From positions 969,250-1,033,249 of the forward strand of contig RQTK01000018.1 in assembly GCA_003991915.1 (NCBI GenBank): a DNA stretch of 64,000 nucleotides. The letters are read 5' to 3'. The stretch is from Elysia chlorotica. Taxonomy: Eukaryota; Mollusca; Gastropoda; Plakobranchidae. Below are positions 31,261-42,602 of the stretch, piece after piece. A model generated the notes under the pieces. It was given only the letters and a program-made list of their open reading frames with translations. It was not told the DNA's origin and ran no database searches. Every line of letters begins with the position of its first letter. Within the stretch, counting starts at the first letter, position 1. Position numbers and translations under genes: made by a program.

Positions 31261-32327
31261 CATCACACAGCTCTGCAATCAAGGAGTCCTGGAAGTCCGC
31301 GAGGGCCCACTTTTTGGCTGCGGGGTTTTCTGCCTTCCTCGCAAGGTGGAACAGAATGTTCATTACTGTGACCTCCAGCAAGAAATGAAAGATTTTTTTT
31401 CCACCACGTAGCTCTTTCTCTTGTGGAGGCTATAGTATTGAACAGACTGATCAGCTATGTCGCAGCCGTTCATCCGCTGGTTGTATATGTCGATGCACGT
31501 GTGTTTGTGCACGACACCACAGCGACTCTACAGGTGGGTTGTTTCGACAGCACCTTCAGTGGTCACCACTGCCACATTCTTTTTTGCCTTCTTGTCCCGA
31601 AAGGCGACTACAAACAGAGAGTCGTCGGTGTTTTGGAACCACTGCATCTGCAAGTAGTCGAGGCGCAGAGTCTTGAGGGCCTGCGGGAAGAACTTCCTCC
31701 TCACGTCGATGGTCCCGGTGTAGTGGAAGCTGTGGGAGAGAAGAAAGTTCAGTAGAGGGACAAAGGTGTAGAAGAGATCCCCGAAAATGTGGTGACCTTT
31801 CTCAAAGGGGCGGAGAAGCTTCTCAAACACCTTGACGGCCTGCGCTGCGGTTGGGTCCATGTCTGGGTGGTAGGCTGTGTCTGCTCTGTAATATGTGATG
31901 AGATTGCAGACATACCCGTTATCGCTGGCGCACAACCCAAAGGTTTTTATATGATACTTGGATGGTTTCGTGGCGTTGAATTGCTTGTTCTTCCAACGCC
32001 CCTTGAACCCGATCACCATCGCGTCGATGGACAGATCCTTGATTGGTTAGTAGGCTGCTGGAACGAGAGCATCAGGCGCTCCAAGAAAGGCTCGATCTTG
32101 GCCTGCTGCTCCGCGTCGGCTCACCCAGCGTGCAGCAAGGTGTTGTAGATTGCCTTACTAAGCATTGTCTCGCCAAACCAGGGGGTGTGCCGGTGGGCTT
32201 TCTTGCACCAGAAACTCTTGATGCTGTGCCTTGGGTCGAGTCTCATTGCAAGGAGGATCGCAAAGAAGCGCAGGAATTCCTCTCTGGTCACTGGCTCAAA
32301 CTTTGCAAACACAGAGTACCTGAACAA
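31025..32327 (-). pseudogene. piggyBac transposase, degraded copy with C-terminus
   Basis: From the right it reads YSVFAKFEPVTREEFLRFF, a frameshifted middle, MVIGFKGRWKNKQFNATKP, HHIFGDLFYTFVPLLNFLL, FRDKKAKKNVAVVTTEG, a TAG, then IDIYNQRMNGCDIADQSVQY. After a slip in an A run come TVMNILFHLARKAEN and the C-terminal Cys-rich domain CRVCSRPEK, CATC, CKKPCFKVWH. Three catalytic Asp positions of the DDE_Tnp_1_7 fold can be placed (the first lies at the damaged IDEM site). PiggyBac enzymes cut and paste at TTAA. Confidence 0.85.
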
Positions 32328-32938
32328 AAAATCAAAGCGGGGAAATATTATATAAAGGCCTATAGATTTATAATATTTTCATGTGAACATTGGTAAGTAT
32401 ATTTAGATTGCAAGTGTTCCAGTAATTATCTACTGTCAATAAATCATAACGATAGGCCTACAAGAAGGAAAAAAAAAGAAAGATTTACAGCTGGATAAAA
32501 AGCAAACAACAATTTAGCTTTGATTTTATAACTTTCTTTTTCGTATTGTCTGTACCCACAATCAAAAGGTTGATTCTACGCATGTATCAAAATCATTGTA
32601 AGAAATTTATCAGTTTATCTTGATGTTTCTAAAGACAAAACCCAAAGCAAGGTCAACGTTTGATTTATTTGTACTAGATCTATACATCTTCTCTCTAAAA
32701 AAAAGCGTACTCACCTGCGAAGCGGGTTGTTCCTGTCGCACAGAGATTGTGCGTAATCATTGTTTGATTGTAGAAGCTGGTCTACGATTCCAGGCGTAAG
32801 TAATGTAAACAGGAAATCAACCGGCTCGACAGCTGCATCCAAGAGTTCCCGGTTTATACCAGAGGTGCCATTTCAAGTAAACCTAAACTCAATAGTGGTA
32901 CATGTATAACCTCCATCTACCAATCGCCAGTCAGTATC
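31551..32938 (-). repeat. Tandem duplication inside piggyBac, unit 1
   Basis: This 1388-bp unit covers most of exon 2, the intron and part of exon 1. It is directly followed by unit 2 (32939-34338). The junction at 32938/32939 joins exon 1 DNA (GTCAGTATCTA) to exon 2 DNA (CCTTCAGTGG). Unit 1 carries more indels than unit 2. Confidence 0.85.
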
Positions 32939-34338
32939 TACCTTCAGTGGTCACCACTGCCACATTCTTTTTTGCCTTCTTGTCCCGAAAAGCGACTACA
33001 AGCAGATAGTCGTCCGTGTTTTGGAACCACTGCATCTGCAAGTAGTCGAGGCGCAGAGTCTTGAGGGCCTGAGGGAAGAACTTCCTCCTCACGTCGATGG
33101 TCCCGGTGTAGTGGAAGCTGCGAGAGAGAAGAAAGTTCAGAAGAGGGACAGAGGTGTAGAAGCGATCCCCGAAAATGTGGTGACCTTTCTCAAAGGGGCG
33201 GAGAAGCTTCTCAAACACCTTGACGGCCTGCGCTGCGGTTGGGTCCATGTCTGGGTGGTAGGCTGTGTCTGCTCCGCAATAGGTAAAGAGGTTGCAGACA
33301 TACCCGGTGTCGCTGGCGCACAACCCAAAGGTTTTTATATGATACTTGGATGGTTTCGTGGCGTTGAATTGCCTGTTCTTCCAACGCCCCTTGAACCCGA
33401 TCACCATCTCGTCGATAGACAGATCCTTGGTGGGGTAGTAGGCCTGCTGGAACGAGAGCATCAGGCGCTCCAAGAAAGGCTCGATCTTGGCCTGCTCCAC
33501 CAGCGTGCAGGAGGTGTGGTAGATTGCCTTGAACCTACTGCGCGGCATGGTCTCGCCAAACCAGGGGGTGTGCCTGTGGGCTTTCTTGCACCAGAAACTC
33601 TTGATGCTGTGCCTTGGGTCGAGTCTCATTGCAAGGAGGATCGCAAAGAAGCGCAGGAATTCCTCTCTGGTCACTGGCTCAAACTTTGCAAACACAGAGT
33701 ACCTGAACAAAAAATCAAAGCGGGGAAATATTATATAAAGGCCTATAGATTTATAATATTTTCATGTGAACATTGGTAAGTATATTTAGATTGCAAGTGT
33801 TCCAGTAATTATCTACTGTCAATAAATCATAACGATAGGCCTACAAGAAGGGAGAAAAAAAGATTTTCATTTTTTGTGTGAACGTTCTATATACAGCTGG
33901 ATAAAAAGCAATCAACAATTTAGCTTTGATTTTATAACTTTCTTTTTCGTATTGTCTGTACCCACAATCAAAAGGTTGATTCTACGCATGTATCAAAATC
34001 ATTGTAAGAAATTTATCAGTTTATCTTGATGTTTCTAAAGACAAAACCCAAAGCAAGGTCAACGTTTGATTTATTTGTACTAGATCTATAAATCTACTCT
34101 CTAAAAAAAAGCGTACTCACCTGCGAAGCGGGTTGTTCCTGTTGCACAGAGATTGTGCGTAATCATTGTTTGATTGTAGAAGCTGGTCTACGATTCCAGG
34201 CGTAAGTAATGTAAACAGGAAATCAACCGGCTCGACAGCTGCATCCAAGAGTTCCCGGTTTATACCAGAGGTGCCATTTCAAGTAAACCTAAACTCAATA
34301 GTGGTACATGTATAACCTCCATCTACCAATCGCCAGTC
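32939..34338 (-). repeat. Tandem duplication inside piggyBac, unit 2
   Basis: The partner unit, about 1400 bp, retains an open exon 2 frame and an intact-looking intron. It is 12 bp longer than unit 1 by net indels. Confidence 0.85.
32942..33702 (-). CDS. piggyBac transposase exon 2, intact frame but 3' truncated
   Basis: After a TTTTGTTCAG acceptor the 253-codon exon reads YSVFAKFEPVTREEFLRFF, HRHTPWFGETM, KDLSIDEMVIGFKGRWK (first catalytic Asp), IKTFGLCASDTGYV, HHIFGDRFYTSVPLLNFLL (second) and VAFRDKKAKKNVAVVTTEG (third). It is open throughout. The C-terminal zinc domain is cut off by the tandem duplication junction at 32939, so this copy alone cannot make a full protein. The intron (33703-34120) has GTGAGT and CAG ends and phase 2. 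Confidence 0.85.
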
Positions 34339-34605
34339 AGTATCTACTGGGGCACCTAGATCTAGATCTACACTATCACTATCAGCATCACTAGATCTAT
34401 CTTCAGACCTGTTTGCACTAGTACCAGGCAACTGCTTGTTTCTCAATAAGGGCAACGCCCCCTTCCTAGACCTAGATCTAGCTGACTGGTTAGCAATGCC
34501 AGTATCACTCTCAGAATCTGAGGATTCACTAGAACTAGATCTATCACTTTCTGTATACAGAGGGTCATAAACCCGGCTTACGGGAGTGAAAGAGTTAAAA
34601 AGCAT
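34121..34605 (-). pseudogene. piggyBac transposase exon 1
   Basis: It opens MLFNSFTPVSRVYDPLYTES, has an acidic Ser/Asp/Glu-rich N-terminus (DSVDLDLGAP coded by TAGATCTAGATC), then WRLVDGGYTCTTIEFRFT. An in-frame TGA at about 34276 precedes NGTSGINRELLDAAVEP, QLLQSNNDYAQSLCNRN and NPLRR at the donor. Acidic N-termini followed by a helical domain are usual for piggyBac. The single TGA is the only visible lesion in the outer copy. The start Met is uncertain. Confidence 0.7.
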
Positions 34606-35254
34606 ACTTGTGAATATTTTTGTAATTGTTTTTTTTTTCTTTTGAAATGAAAAAAATATGTTCAATACAAACAGATATGGGGTATATTTGTCTCTAAATG
34701 AGTTGTTGAGTGTCTCAATCATGGGCCTTAGCTTTGCCAGGCTTTCTAGGTGTACTGATAATAAATTCATACATGGTGGCAACAATTACCAACAATGAAC
34801 CTTCTTTTGAAAGGGTTGTTGGTCGGATAGAGGGTGGCACCAAAGGCTGCCATATCTTGTCATCGCTCTCTTCATAATCATACTTTGATGTATACTTTTG
34901 ACGTCCAGCCTCTCTTCTGACGAATTTTCTCGGATTGCCACACAAATGAAATCTACTGTGGTAGATCGGAGGTGTTATTCTGTGTTTTGTGAGAATGGGA
35001 TCTAGTGATGGGCCTACTGGTTCTGATGCGAATGTTAGCTCTGTGTCTTCTATTTGTGATAAGGCATGCTCATTGTTTTCTACCTTTCTCTAATGTCTAT
35101 CCCTAGCTTCACTCCTCTCACTAAAAACGGACATCCCTGCTCATTCAGAAGTTTTTCTATCAATTTTTGAGCTTCTTGCCACTTCCCATAATACTTTTTG
35201 ACACATTTCTCCAACTCTGTAAGATGTTTATCGTCTTGTTTTCTGATTCTCACG
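34606..35254 (-). other. Region with two unrecognised short frames
   Basis: Two minus-strand frames stand out: 34715-34945 (NPRKFVRREAGRQKYTSKYD) and 35080-35313 (basic, helical, VKKYYGKWQEAQKLIEKLL). I do not recognise either. The second overlaps the end of the P-element-like segment in another frame. Confidence 0.25.
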
Positions 35255-36003
35255 TCATTTGCGTGAGCGGCCTCTTCGATATGTTTGTGGTGTTTCAAAA
35301 CTATGCCTAGCATTATGTGCAGGTAAGGAGGGGCTGCTGATGGGGATTTTACTGTCTAGTTCATAAAAATCAATAATATGTTTCCATGAGATGTTGTTTC
35401 CGTCAATAGTAAAGGCAGAGGATACAAGGTTGTTTCTAATGTTTTTAATAAGATTAGGTGGATCAAACAATACAAAATGCTTTCTATGGTTATGCACAGA
35501 ATAGGGCATGTCTATGTTGACATTTCACAGTTTAAAAAGCTTCTGGTTATTTGATCCCCGATCAGCAATAACTTACTTGGCATCCAATCCAATACTGTGA
35601 CGTCTATCAAGACAAATAAGCAGTAAAGACTTCAAAACAAAAGAATTAATTGGGCCAGAGGTAAGTACATATCCTACCGGCTGCTTCCAATTTACTTTTA
35701 ATCCCCGAATCATAAACACATTTGCATGGTTAGCAAGGAACTTTGACCTATGACCACAAACACCTAAATCTTCTAGACCCTCTACTTAATCTTTCGCAAC
35801 ATCATCATCAACAACTAATGAACATACCTCTGCCCCTTCAGGTAAAGACCAACTTTCTGTTGAATTGCTTCAAAAAGACCAGCTCTAAAGCCAGGATAAA
35901 TATTATCTCTCATGCATTTCCACAAAGTGCTTACAGATGGTAAATAAAAGCCTAAAACACTTTCTGCTTGCATTATATAAAGATAAAGCGATAGTTTTAT
36001 CAT
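35255..36003 (-). pseudogene. P-element/THAP9-like transposase, central part
   Basis: From the right it reads FYLPSVSTLWKCMRDNIYPG, FMIRGLKVNWKQPVGYVL, INSFVLKSLLLICLDRR, VIADRGSNNQKLFKL, then HRKHFVLFDPPNLIKNIRNN and ISWKHIIDFYELDSK. The RGL-x-x-x-WKQP-x-x-Y, the D-x-G-x-N and the LFDPPxLIKNIRNN blocks are the hallmarks of P-element/THAP9 transposases (RNase H-like core with GTP-binding insertion). At least two stops (near 35570 and 35530) break it. Confidence 0.8.
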
Positions 36004-36218
36004 GGTCAGGCCACCTTCTTCCTAATTTCTTCTTTTTACCATGTGCAACTGTTTAACAACAAAATTTGCACTTTCTAGGGGATTTCTTTCTTTATTAGGT
36101 TTCTGCAAACATCGAGCATGATGCTAAGGAGTTCATTTTGTTTGGTATTCGAGGTACTACAGAAGACTAGCTGTTTCTACATGTCTTTTGATAATCGTGT
36201 TCAGCTCTGCTATGAATT

Positions 36219-36464
36219 TTACCAACCCCATAAATATTCCATTGATCTGATTGTTGATGGATCAGGTAGCGTCATGTGCCTTCGGATGAAGTCATAAGCC
36301 TGTGGGCTATAAAAATGCAACGTTACAGCGAAGTCTTTTATTTCATCGGAATATCCTCTTCCTGTTGGCGATGCAATGGACAACCATATTTCGTTACAAA
36401 AAAGTGTTTTGGTTTCCAGCGAAATATTTGCCAACAAACTTTCTAGATGATTGTTTTCAATCAT
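36219..36464 (-). pseudogene. P-element transposase, segment before the catalytic core
   Basis: It reads GRGYSDEIKDFAVTLHFYSP then QAYDFIRRHMTLPDPSTIRS, the standard block between the THAP/coiled-coil region and the RNase H core. After IRS the frame is lost, and the expected PGF motif is not found here. Confidence 0.8.
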
Positions 36465-36597
36465 CTATGTTTCCTTGAGCTGCAATAGCAAACTTTTGGG
36501 ATTTTTTGCTCCGGCATTTAAGCTTTTTCTGCAAGGCTTGGATTTTGGCTTGAGAGGCCTTGAATTTTGCCTCTCAGATCTTTGTCTTTGTTTTCTC

Positions 36598-37000
36598 TTA
36601 GACCAGGCCTTGTAAAATAGACTGTTTTACGTATGTATGATCTTGCTGTATGTAGTTTACAACATCACTGCCTCTTAGACGTTTGCTGACAGTTGGTTCT
36701 ACATCTTGATCTGTGGGAGCTGGACGTTTCAGAGCTGTACAACTTTTCTTTGTTTGAGGGGTAATGTGAAAAAAACATAGGGATTGCATCATGCTTTAGT
36801 GTTTTTGTCTTGGTGTGCACTTCATAGTCGCTGTCTAAAAAGTGTTGCCCACAAAATCTGTCATTTGGTGTAGGAGTTCGTGGCTTTGAATTCTCGCCCT
36901 CCCGACTAATAGTCGTTCTCCATTGCTGTCTTCTCTCAGCTGGTTTAGTTAGGAATCTGGAAAGTAAAATGTTAGGAAATCTGAAATTAATCTTCTTCAC
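36598..37000 (-). pseudogene. THAP domain C-half of the P-element transposase
   Basis: It reads RFLTKPAERRQQWRTTISRE, NDRFCGQHFLDSDYEVH and KTLKHDAIPMFF. This is the second half of a THAP zinc finger: W-x-x-x-x-x-R, then C-x-x-HF, then LK-x-DA-x-P. The first half (C-x2-4-C) would lie in an exon further right. A likely acceptor sits near 36962. THAP domains bind the element's own DNA. Confidence 0.8.
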
Positions 37001-37099
37001 CTGACTAAACAGGTGGTTTTACAATTAAGTTTATGTTAATGATTACAACTAACCTAATGAGTAAATCTGACTCACTATTACTGCCACTATCATCACTAA

Positions 37100-38530
37100 A
37101 TAAGGAATGTCAAAATCATCATCACTGGCACCATTTAACACAGCTTAAACTTGCTGTCGAGTAAGTAATTTCCTTCCTGGTGGACCTGCTCCTGGGTCAG
37201 ACATTGTTAGAGATCGTGGCTTTCAAGAAAAAACCGTGTGTAAACAGGTGAACAAAGAGTGAGCTTGCCATCAATCCTGGCCAGCGTAAAGCTTCTTGGT
37301 GCCAAACCTAGCGTACCTGTCTGGCATGTATTGGATGTAGGCAACGCTGTTCTTTATCTCGATCATCTACGCATCAATAGGTATGAACTGTAACGGGGTG
37401 TAATGTCGCATAGCGCAGCGGTTGATTTCACCCAGAATAGACTTGGTATTGACCCAAAAATCGAAGCGCGGTTGTCTTCGGTGTATCTCCTCCTCGCTCT
37501 TGTTGTTGTGAAGCATGCAGCTGACAGGACAACACGTTAAAACTCATCGTAGCATTGAAGAAAGGGATGGCAATGCAGGGGCCTGTAGACCAAAACATCT
37601 TCTGTCCTTACTTGTCGGCGATACCCATTTTGTTCAGCAGGCCGATGTACAGCTAGAGATGGGTCATGCTATAGTCTGACAGGTGCAGAAACTGCTGGGC
37701 ATAACGGTTAGTTTCTCTCAGGAGGGTTGTCACTCCTGATTGAAGGACAGGTAGAAGTCGATCAGGATCTGCTGAATGCAGTCATTTCCAACGGTTCGAC
37801 TCGCCTTTCTTGCTGTAACTAGTGTAAGGGATGGGTCTGACATAGGCCTATCTCCACACTAGATCTATCTCTTCATCAACTAGATCTGCAGCACTGTTTC
37901 TCTCTACCTCTAAGTCAACTGCTCTTGGCATTGGCTCACTCCATCTAAATCTAAATACTGGCTCCCAGTCCTGACTCACTACTTCTGCCACAATCATCAC
38001 TAAATGAGGAATGTTAAAATCATCATCACTGGCACAATTTAACAAAGCTAAAACTTGCTCTCGAGTAAGTAATTTCCTTCCTGGTGGACCTGCTCCTGGG
38101 TCAGACATTGTTAGAGATCTTGGCCTTCAAGAGAAAAATCGCACGTAAATAGATGAATATTAAAACCATCATCACTAGCACCATTTAACACAGATAAAAC
38201 TTGCTCTTGAGTAAGTAATTTCCTTCCTGATGGACCTACTTCCATTTACTGGTCACTGACGGTACCTACTTTTAGGGTGATTCTCTTAGTCTGACAGGTG
38301 CAGATACCGCTGGGTGTAGCGGTTGGTCTCTCTCAAGAGGGTCGTCATTCCTGATTGAAGAATAGGTAGAAGTCGATCTGCTGAGCGCAGTCATTTCCAA
38401 TGGCGTGACTTGCCTCTCTTGCTGTAAAAGATAAAACTTGCTCTAGAGTAAGTAATTTCCTTCCTGATGGACCTGCTCCTGGGTCAGTCACTGTTAGAGA
38501 TTGTGGCTTTCAAGAGAAAATCATGTGTAA
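37100..38530 (-). repeat. Repeated copies of the piggyBac N-terminal block
   Basis: The block containing GTAAGTAATTTCCTTCCTG followed by GGACC (coding the LLTREQVL region) occurs at about 37155-37205, 38065-38105, 38208-38245 and 38447-38480. A second block (CTGACAGGTGCAGA onward) occurs at about 37675-37820 and 38295-38430. The order shows local tandem duplication of 5' element DNA. Confidence 0.75.
37205..38108 (-). pseudogene. Second piggyBac-like element, degraded
   Basis: The N-terminus (37848-38108) reads MSDPGAGPPGRKLLTREQV, LALLNCASDDDFNIPHLVM and an acidic tail. Further left, in broken frames, are EINRCAMRHYTPLQFIPIDA, a stop, and AYIQYMPDRYARFGTKK, which match the catalytic IDE-M and the QYMP-K-P-x-x-x-G-x-K block of piggyBac transposases. 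The rest is decayed with stops. Confidence 0.65.
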
Positions 38531-39289
38531 ACAGGTGAACAAAGAAATGCTGAAAACGCCTGAAACCTTTCAAATCTGCATTCAAAACTATTCTGGAAGG
38601 AAGTGGAACTCTCCTTTATTTGTTACAGTTACCGTGCTGACGTGCTGTAAAAACAAACTCACTCACTCATCTACCCCCAACTTAGACTTTAATATCCGAG
38701 GCCTCTCTGCCTACTAATTGTTTGGTCAGCCATGTTCCTCTGACCCTGCTGAAGACCCTTTCACATGCAGCTGAGCTGTTGGGAACAGTCAACAAGCAAA
38801 ATCTTGAGTATGATAAGCTGCGATCCTTAGTGGCCAACTGATTCTACTATCTGTAGAGACTCCTACAAATGTACATGGATCTTAAGGCTCATAACAAAAT
38901 AAAAAATAAAATCTTCCTCAAAACACATAGTCAAACTTAAATATCGCCGGCGTGATAGAAAAGAGGCGTATCGCAAAATCGCAGGTTTTCAGGAGACGCA
39001 CACAAAAAAAAATAATGATTTTCTTGATTGTTTTTCGATATAATTTGTTGATTTTTGCAATACACCCCTTTTATACCATTTCGAATTGAGCTATGTGTTT
39101 TTTTTTTTTTTTTTTTTTTTTTGCGTAATATCTGAATAAATGTAGATACGCCTTTGTACTAACCGAAAATCAACATGAGATTGGGCGTATCTGGCGTTAC
39201 GCCAGTTGACCTCTAAAAAATCGTCATAGAAAAAAGGCTTATGCAGAGATACGCCTTAATACTACTAAATTATATGCACATACGCCTAT
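38531..39289. other. Spacer with a 25-bp T run
   Basis: No gene is recognised. A pure T run lies at about 39098-39122. Several GGCGTATC/GATACGCC words occur between 38965 and 39290 without a clear element structure. Confidence 0.5.
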
Positions 39290-39808
39290 TTAAGAAATGT
39301 TCTCTCTTCGCATCCTTACAAGAGAATTAACGTTTTTACGTGACGCAGCGAAGATTTCCCGGTGAACTTGAAGTCCTGACTGAAGCCACGTTCTCTCGGC
39401 TGCTCGCCTTTTCTTTTTGGCTTCCAGTATGCTCTCAGAGAACCATGGCGCATGTTGTCGCTGTGGTATGGTTCGCGTAATTCGATGTGCATGGGAGTCA
39501 AGAGTGGTTTCTACTGCCTGATTGAGAATGTCGATGTTATCAATTGTTCTGTATGTTAAAGCAGTTGTAAGGTCGGGTTTGAAACATCCAATGTTTACTG
39601 TATTCAGTTTCCTCGTCGTTACTTTTTTCTTTAGTTTTTTTTTTCTTCCTATGTTCAGCTCACATAAAACGAAGAAATGGTTAGATATAGCACCGTCAAC
39701 GATCGAAACTTGTTTAATGTATTCAAAGGTTTTTGATGTTATTAATAGGTCTAACGTGTGACCCGCTCTGTGAGTGCTGTTCGTTTGTGTAATAAAAAGA
39801 AATTTCAT
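39290..39808 (-). pseudogene. LINE endonuclease-region fragment
   Basis: It reads THRAGHTLDLLITS then VSIVDGAISNHFFVLCELN, the terminal strands of an APE-type endonuclease (H-x-LDL and SDH-like, here SNH). Then comes a helical linker with RQHAPWFSESILEAKKKRRA and ERTWLQSG, as in CR1/L2/jockey-type elements before RT. The catalytic SDH has Asn for Asp. The right edge abuts the gypsy element at 39809. Confidence 0.7.
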
Positions 39809-40400
39809 AGGGATCCTGATGGGGGCCAGTAACAGCGTGCCTGGAGAATCTGGTGCGTCTGTTCCGGACCCTGATGTCCGCAGTGATCATGAGCCAGCTG
39901 TATTAATGTGGCCCTTAGCTCTCGGGTGATCACTGGCAGTGAGTGGACACTAGTGTCCAAGTCCCTGTTGCTCTTCACCAGAACTCCATGCTCCAACCTC
40001 AGCTTCAAAATCTGTCGCAGGAAGGGACGGGTGGACCCAGGCCAGGCTTTACGAACAGCTTTGGTCGGAATCCTACCAGTCCTAACATAAGGCAGAATGC
40101 GGGCCAGGTCTGCATCGGTCTCTTGTAGCGCCCTGAGTGTAGCCATGTCAAGAGCTTCTGGCAGCTGGAGGGACCAGCTTCAACTGCATTTGCAGAAATG
40201 GCAGGGAACTCCACAGGGAGACTAGTTGGCTGGAATGACGAGACGGGTGTTGCAGAAATAGACGTGACCGCCATATACTCCTCATTCATAGGTGCTTGGA
40301 TAGTCTGGTCGCGCCACCGACGAGCAAGCTCTTCTGTGATCGTCGTCACTTGCGACCAAGTGCCCACTACAGCTGTCACATCCATCCCGGCAATCCTGAG
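39809..40400 (-). pseudogene. Gypsy pol remnant with integrase zinc-binding start
   Basis: It reads WRDQTIQAPMNEEYMAV, then LRALQETDADLARILPYVR, LRQILKLRLEHGVLVKSN, LPVITRELRATLIQLAHDHC and GHQGPEQTHQILQARCYWP. The H-x3-H-like start followed by YWP is the integrase zinc-binding region (HHCC). RT and RNase H are absent between this and gag, so a large deletion joined the two. It is cut at 39809 by LINE DNA. Confidence 0.75.
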
Positions 40401-40463
40401 AGCTACCTAAGGCGTCTCCCCCACAGCCTTCGACAGCACTGGGAAACTAGGCTCCGACGTCTG

Positions 40464-41289
40464 ACTCCTAACGCTGGAGCAGTCTAGTTCTTTTGCTGCC
40501 TGTCCGGGCAGTCACGCTTGAAGTGCCCCGGTTTTCTGCAAGAATAGCAGAGGCGCTCCTCGCGTCGTCTCTGGGGCCCTTGCTGGTCCAACCCTCTAAC
40601 TCCAGGCGGTCCTCACGGGTCTGCAGGTGTAGGGCTAGGAGTGGCACTGGCGGTGATGGGGGCAACGTGGGCCGGTTGCTGCTCTGTCCCGTCATCGGCC
40701 ACCGGATCGCCGACTCCCGAATCTGGCGGAAGGTGAGCTCCGGCGACTGGTGTAAACTGTCACGTAGGAAGCTGCACAGTGTAACATCCCTCAGGTTGCT
40801 GAGGGAGTGGTCCCTCAGGAGCCTGTCGGGATAGGGGGCCTCTCCAATTGACTCCTGCCTCTTCGCCAACATTAGGGAGGCCGACTGACATCGGTGGGAG
40901 AAGGCTCTCACGGACTCTGGGGGTAGTTGCTGCAGGGTCAGCAGATTTTGGAGAAGCTTTACTGGGGCCCGGCGCTCCCCAAACACCTCCAGGATGGCAG
41001 CCAGGGCTCACTCGGGGTCCTCCTGTACCTCAGCTGGCTGGCACCGGAGCTCGGAACGAACGGTGGACCCCACATTCCCCAGAAGGACGTCTAGCCGATG
41101 GGCAGCGCTACTAGACGGCATTGCGGCCCAGGCCCTCCTTATCTCCTCCTCAAACTCCGGCGCCATAGCTGTGTCATCCCCATAGAATTTGGAGATCCTG
41201 CGCTCCCTCTTCATCACAACCACATGAGACACAGATTGGGCTGCACGTGCGTCTGCCATAGCGCCTGCTCCGCTCCTCAGATCCGGCAT
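40464..41289 (-). pseudogene. Gypsy gag
   Basis: It starts MPDLRSGAGAMADARAAQSV, continues RRISKFYGDDTAMAPEFEEE, RRAWAAMPSSSAAHRLDVLL, an in-frame TGA (41011-41009), then VFGERRAPVKLLQNLLTLQQ, ESVRAFSHRCQSASLMLAKR and LRDVTLCSFLRDSLHQSP. After one frame slip it ends in the CCHC knuckle CYSCRKPGHFKRDC. This is a nearly full capsid plus nucleocapsid region. Gag forms the particle that packages element RNA. Confidence 0.85.
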
Positions 41290-41323
41290 GCCTCAATATC
41301 GTCCCCTGGGTGCTTTGTCGGAT

Positions 41324-41339
41324 CCCACTTCTGACAGCA
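41324..41339 (-). other. Primer-binding site, tRNA-Leu type with one change
   Basis: The minus strand reads TGCTGTCAGAAGTGGG, one base different from the 10259-10274 site. It lies 4 bp from an LTR end (TGTTGCCCAGGACTGGGG at 41344). Confidence 0.8.
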
Positions 41340-41343
41340 AAAA

Positions 41344-41500
41344 TGTTGCCCAGGACTGGGGTTACAACACTGGTCCCACGAGGGTCTACAGAGAGAATTC
41401 CCAGAGGGCAGACAACGTTAACCCCCCCCCCCCCCCCCCAGAAAACACACCCCCCCCCCCCCCCCTGAGAAAGAAAAAGAAAAAGAAAACAAGCTTAAGT
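41344..41500 (-). mobile_element. Truncated 5' LTR with poly-C tracts
   Basis: The first about 75 bp match the LTRs at 7551 and 10279 with several differences. Two poly-C runs (about 41422-41440 and 41451-41465) follow; the right LTR end is not identified. Confidence 0.65.
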
Positions 41501-41625
41501 TAACATGAATGTAAGAAATAACAACACCATCGTTGTAAAATATTTTCACATTTAATTTAATCTCAACAGACATAGGAAAGATTGTTTACGTAAATTTTAT
41601 AAGTTTTGCCTCATTGAGGCGAACA

Positions 41626-41854
41626 AAAGACATGTTTTTTTTCTATTTCTGACTCAATGAGCCTTTTGTGAAGTTGTGCTTTCTCAATTTCTAGCTCGTT
41701 AAGTTTTATTATGGTAGCATTCTTTGCAATTTCCGACTCCAACCACTTATTGGTGAGTTCGCCATTTGATGGGGCCGGCATGAACTTTGGAACTCGACCT
41801 TTGGAACTCTCGCCCTTTTGGCCTTTGGCTCAAATTCAGGCTCATCGCCATCTG
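41626..41854 (-). pseudogene. Coding exon (3' part) interrupted by the pogo element
   Basis: The minus strand reads DGDEPEFEPKAKRARVPKVE and, one frame over, NGELTNKWLESEIAKNATII then KLNELEIEKAQLHKRLIESE. This is an acidic/basic linker followed by a coiled coil. It joins CWKSSTD of 44902-44947 across the pogo insertion. I do not recognise the protein. Its coiled-coil tail resembles partner proteins of Harbinger elements, such as the ones just to the right. Confidence 0.4.
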
Positions 41855-42602
41855 TAGGGGAGAGTGGGGTAAAAAGTCTCCAAGTGACTTTGAAATTAAA
41901 AAAAAAAAATAAGGTGTAAGTTTTACACTTATATTTTTATCTCAAGAAATTATAATATAATACCTATCTGTTGACATATATTTAAAAATTCTAAGAGGTG
42001 ATTTGTGGTCAGAAAACATGTTTTTATGAAGAAAGTAATTTCGTGACTTTTTGCTCCATAACGGGGTAAAAAGTCTCAAGGTATGGGGTAAAAAGTCTCT
42101 TGAAGTCTTTTAACCTCTAAAATGAGAAAATATGACTGTTCAATCATTTAAAAGGGATATGCCTTGCAGGACTTTTAAATTACTATAATTGTAACTTTCA
42201 TTAGTTTGCTAAACATAACATTTCACACTTTTAAAAGAAGAAAAAAATGAATAAAATGCCGTTGACTCGGTGCTAACAAAACTATTGAAATTTATTAGGC
42301 ATAGAACTGGATGATGATCATTGATGTCCCATAGTTTACATAATGGGAAATCGAAAAGAATTTATGAAACTGGATTGAAAAGTAAAAATGTCTCCAGTCC
42401 TCATGGTTCCCCCGGATGTTGGTGGTGCAAGTTTGCATAAAATGTCTTCAACTGAGACCTCTGAAGCATCAAGATGTTCGGGAAATGCAAAAAGGAATTA
42501 TCCCTCTTTGGTTGGCTTCCTTTTCAGGAACATACAGTCAACTGTATTGTCAGCGCTTTCTACACTTTCTACTTTACCAATGTTATATTTTGAGATCTTT
42601 TT

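Noticed and set aside
29419..31411. Plus-strand frames of 129 and 160 residues in the piggyBac repeats
   Set aside because: They are antisense shadows of the piggyBac Cys-rich C-terminus on the minus strand.
33021..33779. 252-residue plus-strand frame
   Set aside because: Antisense to the intact piggyBac exon 2; no family similarity.
38960..39290. Possible MITE with GGCGTATC/GATACGCC ends
   Set aside because: The words recur several times without a consistent inverted pair or target duplication.
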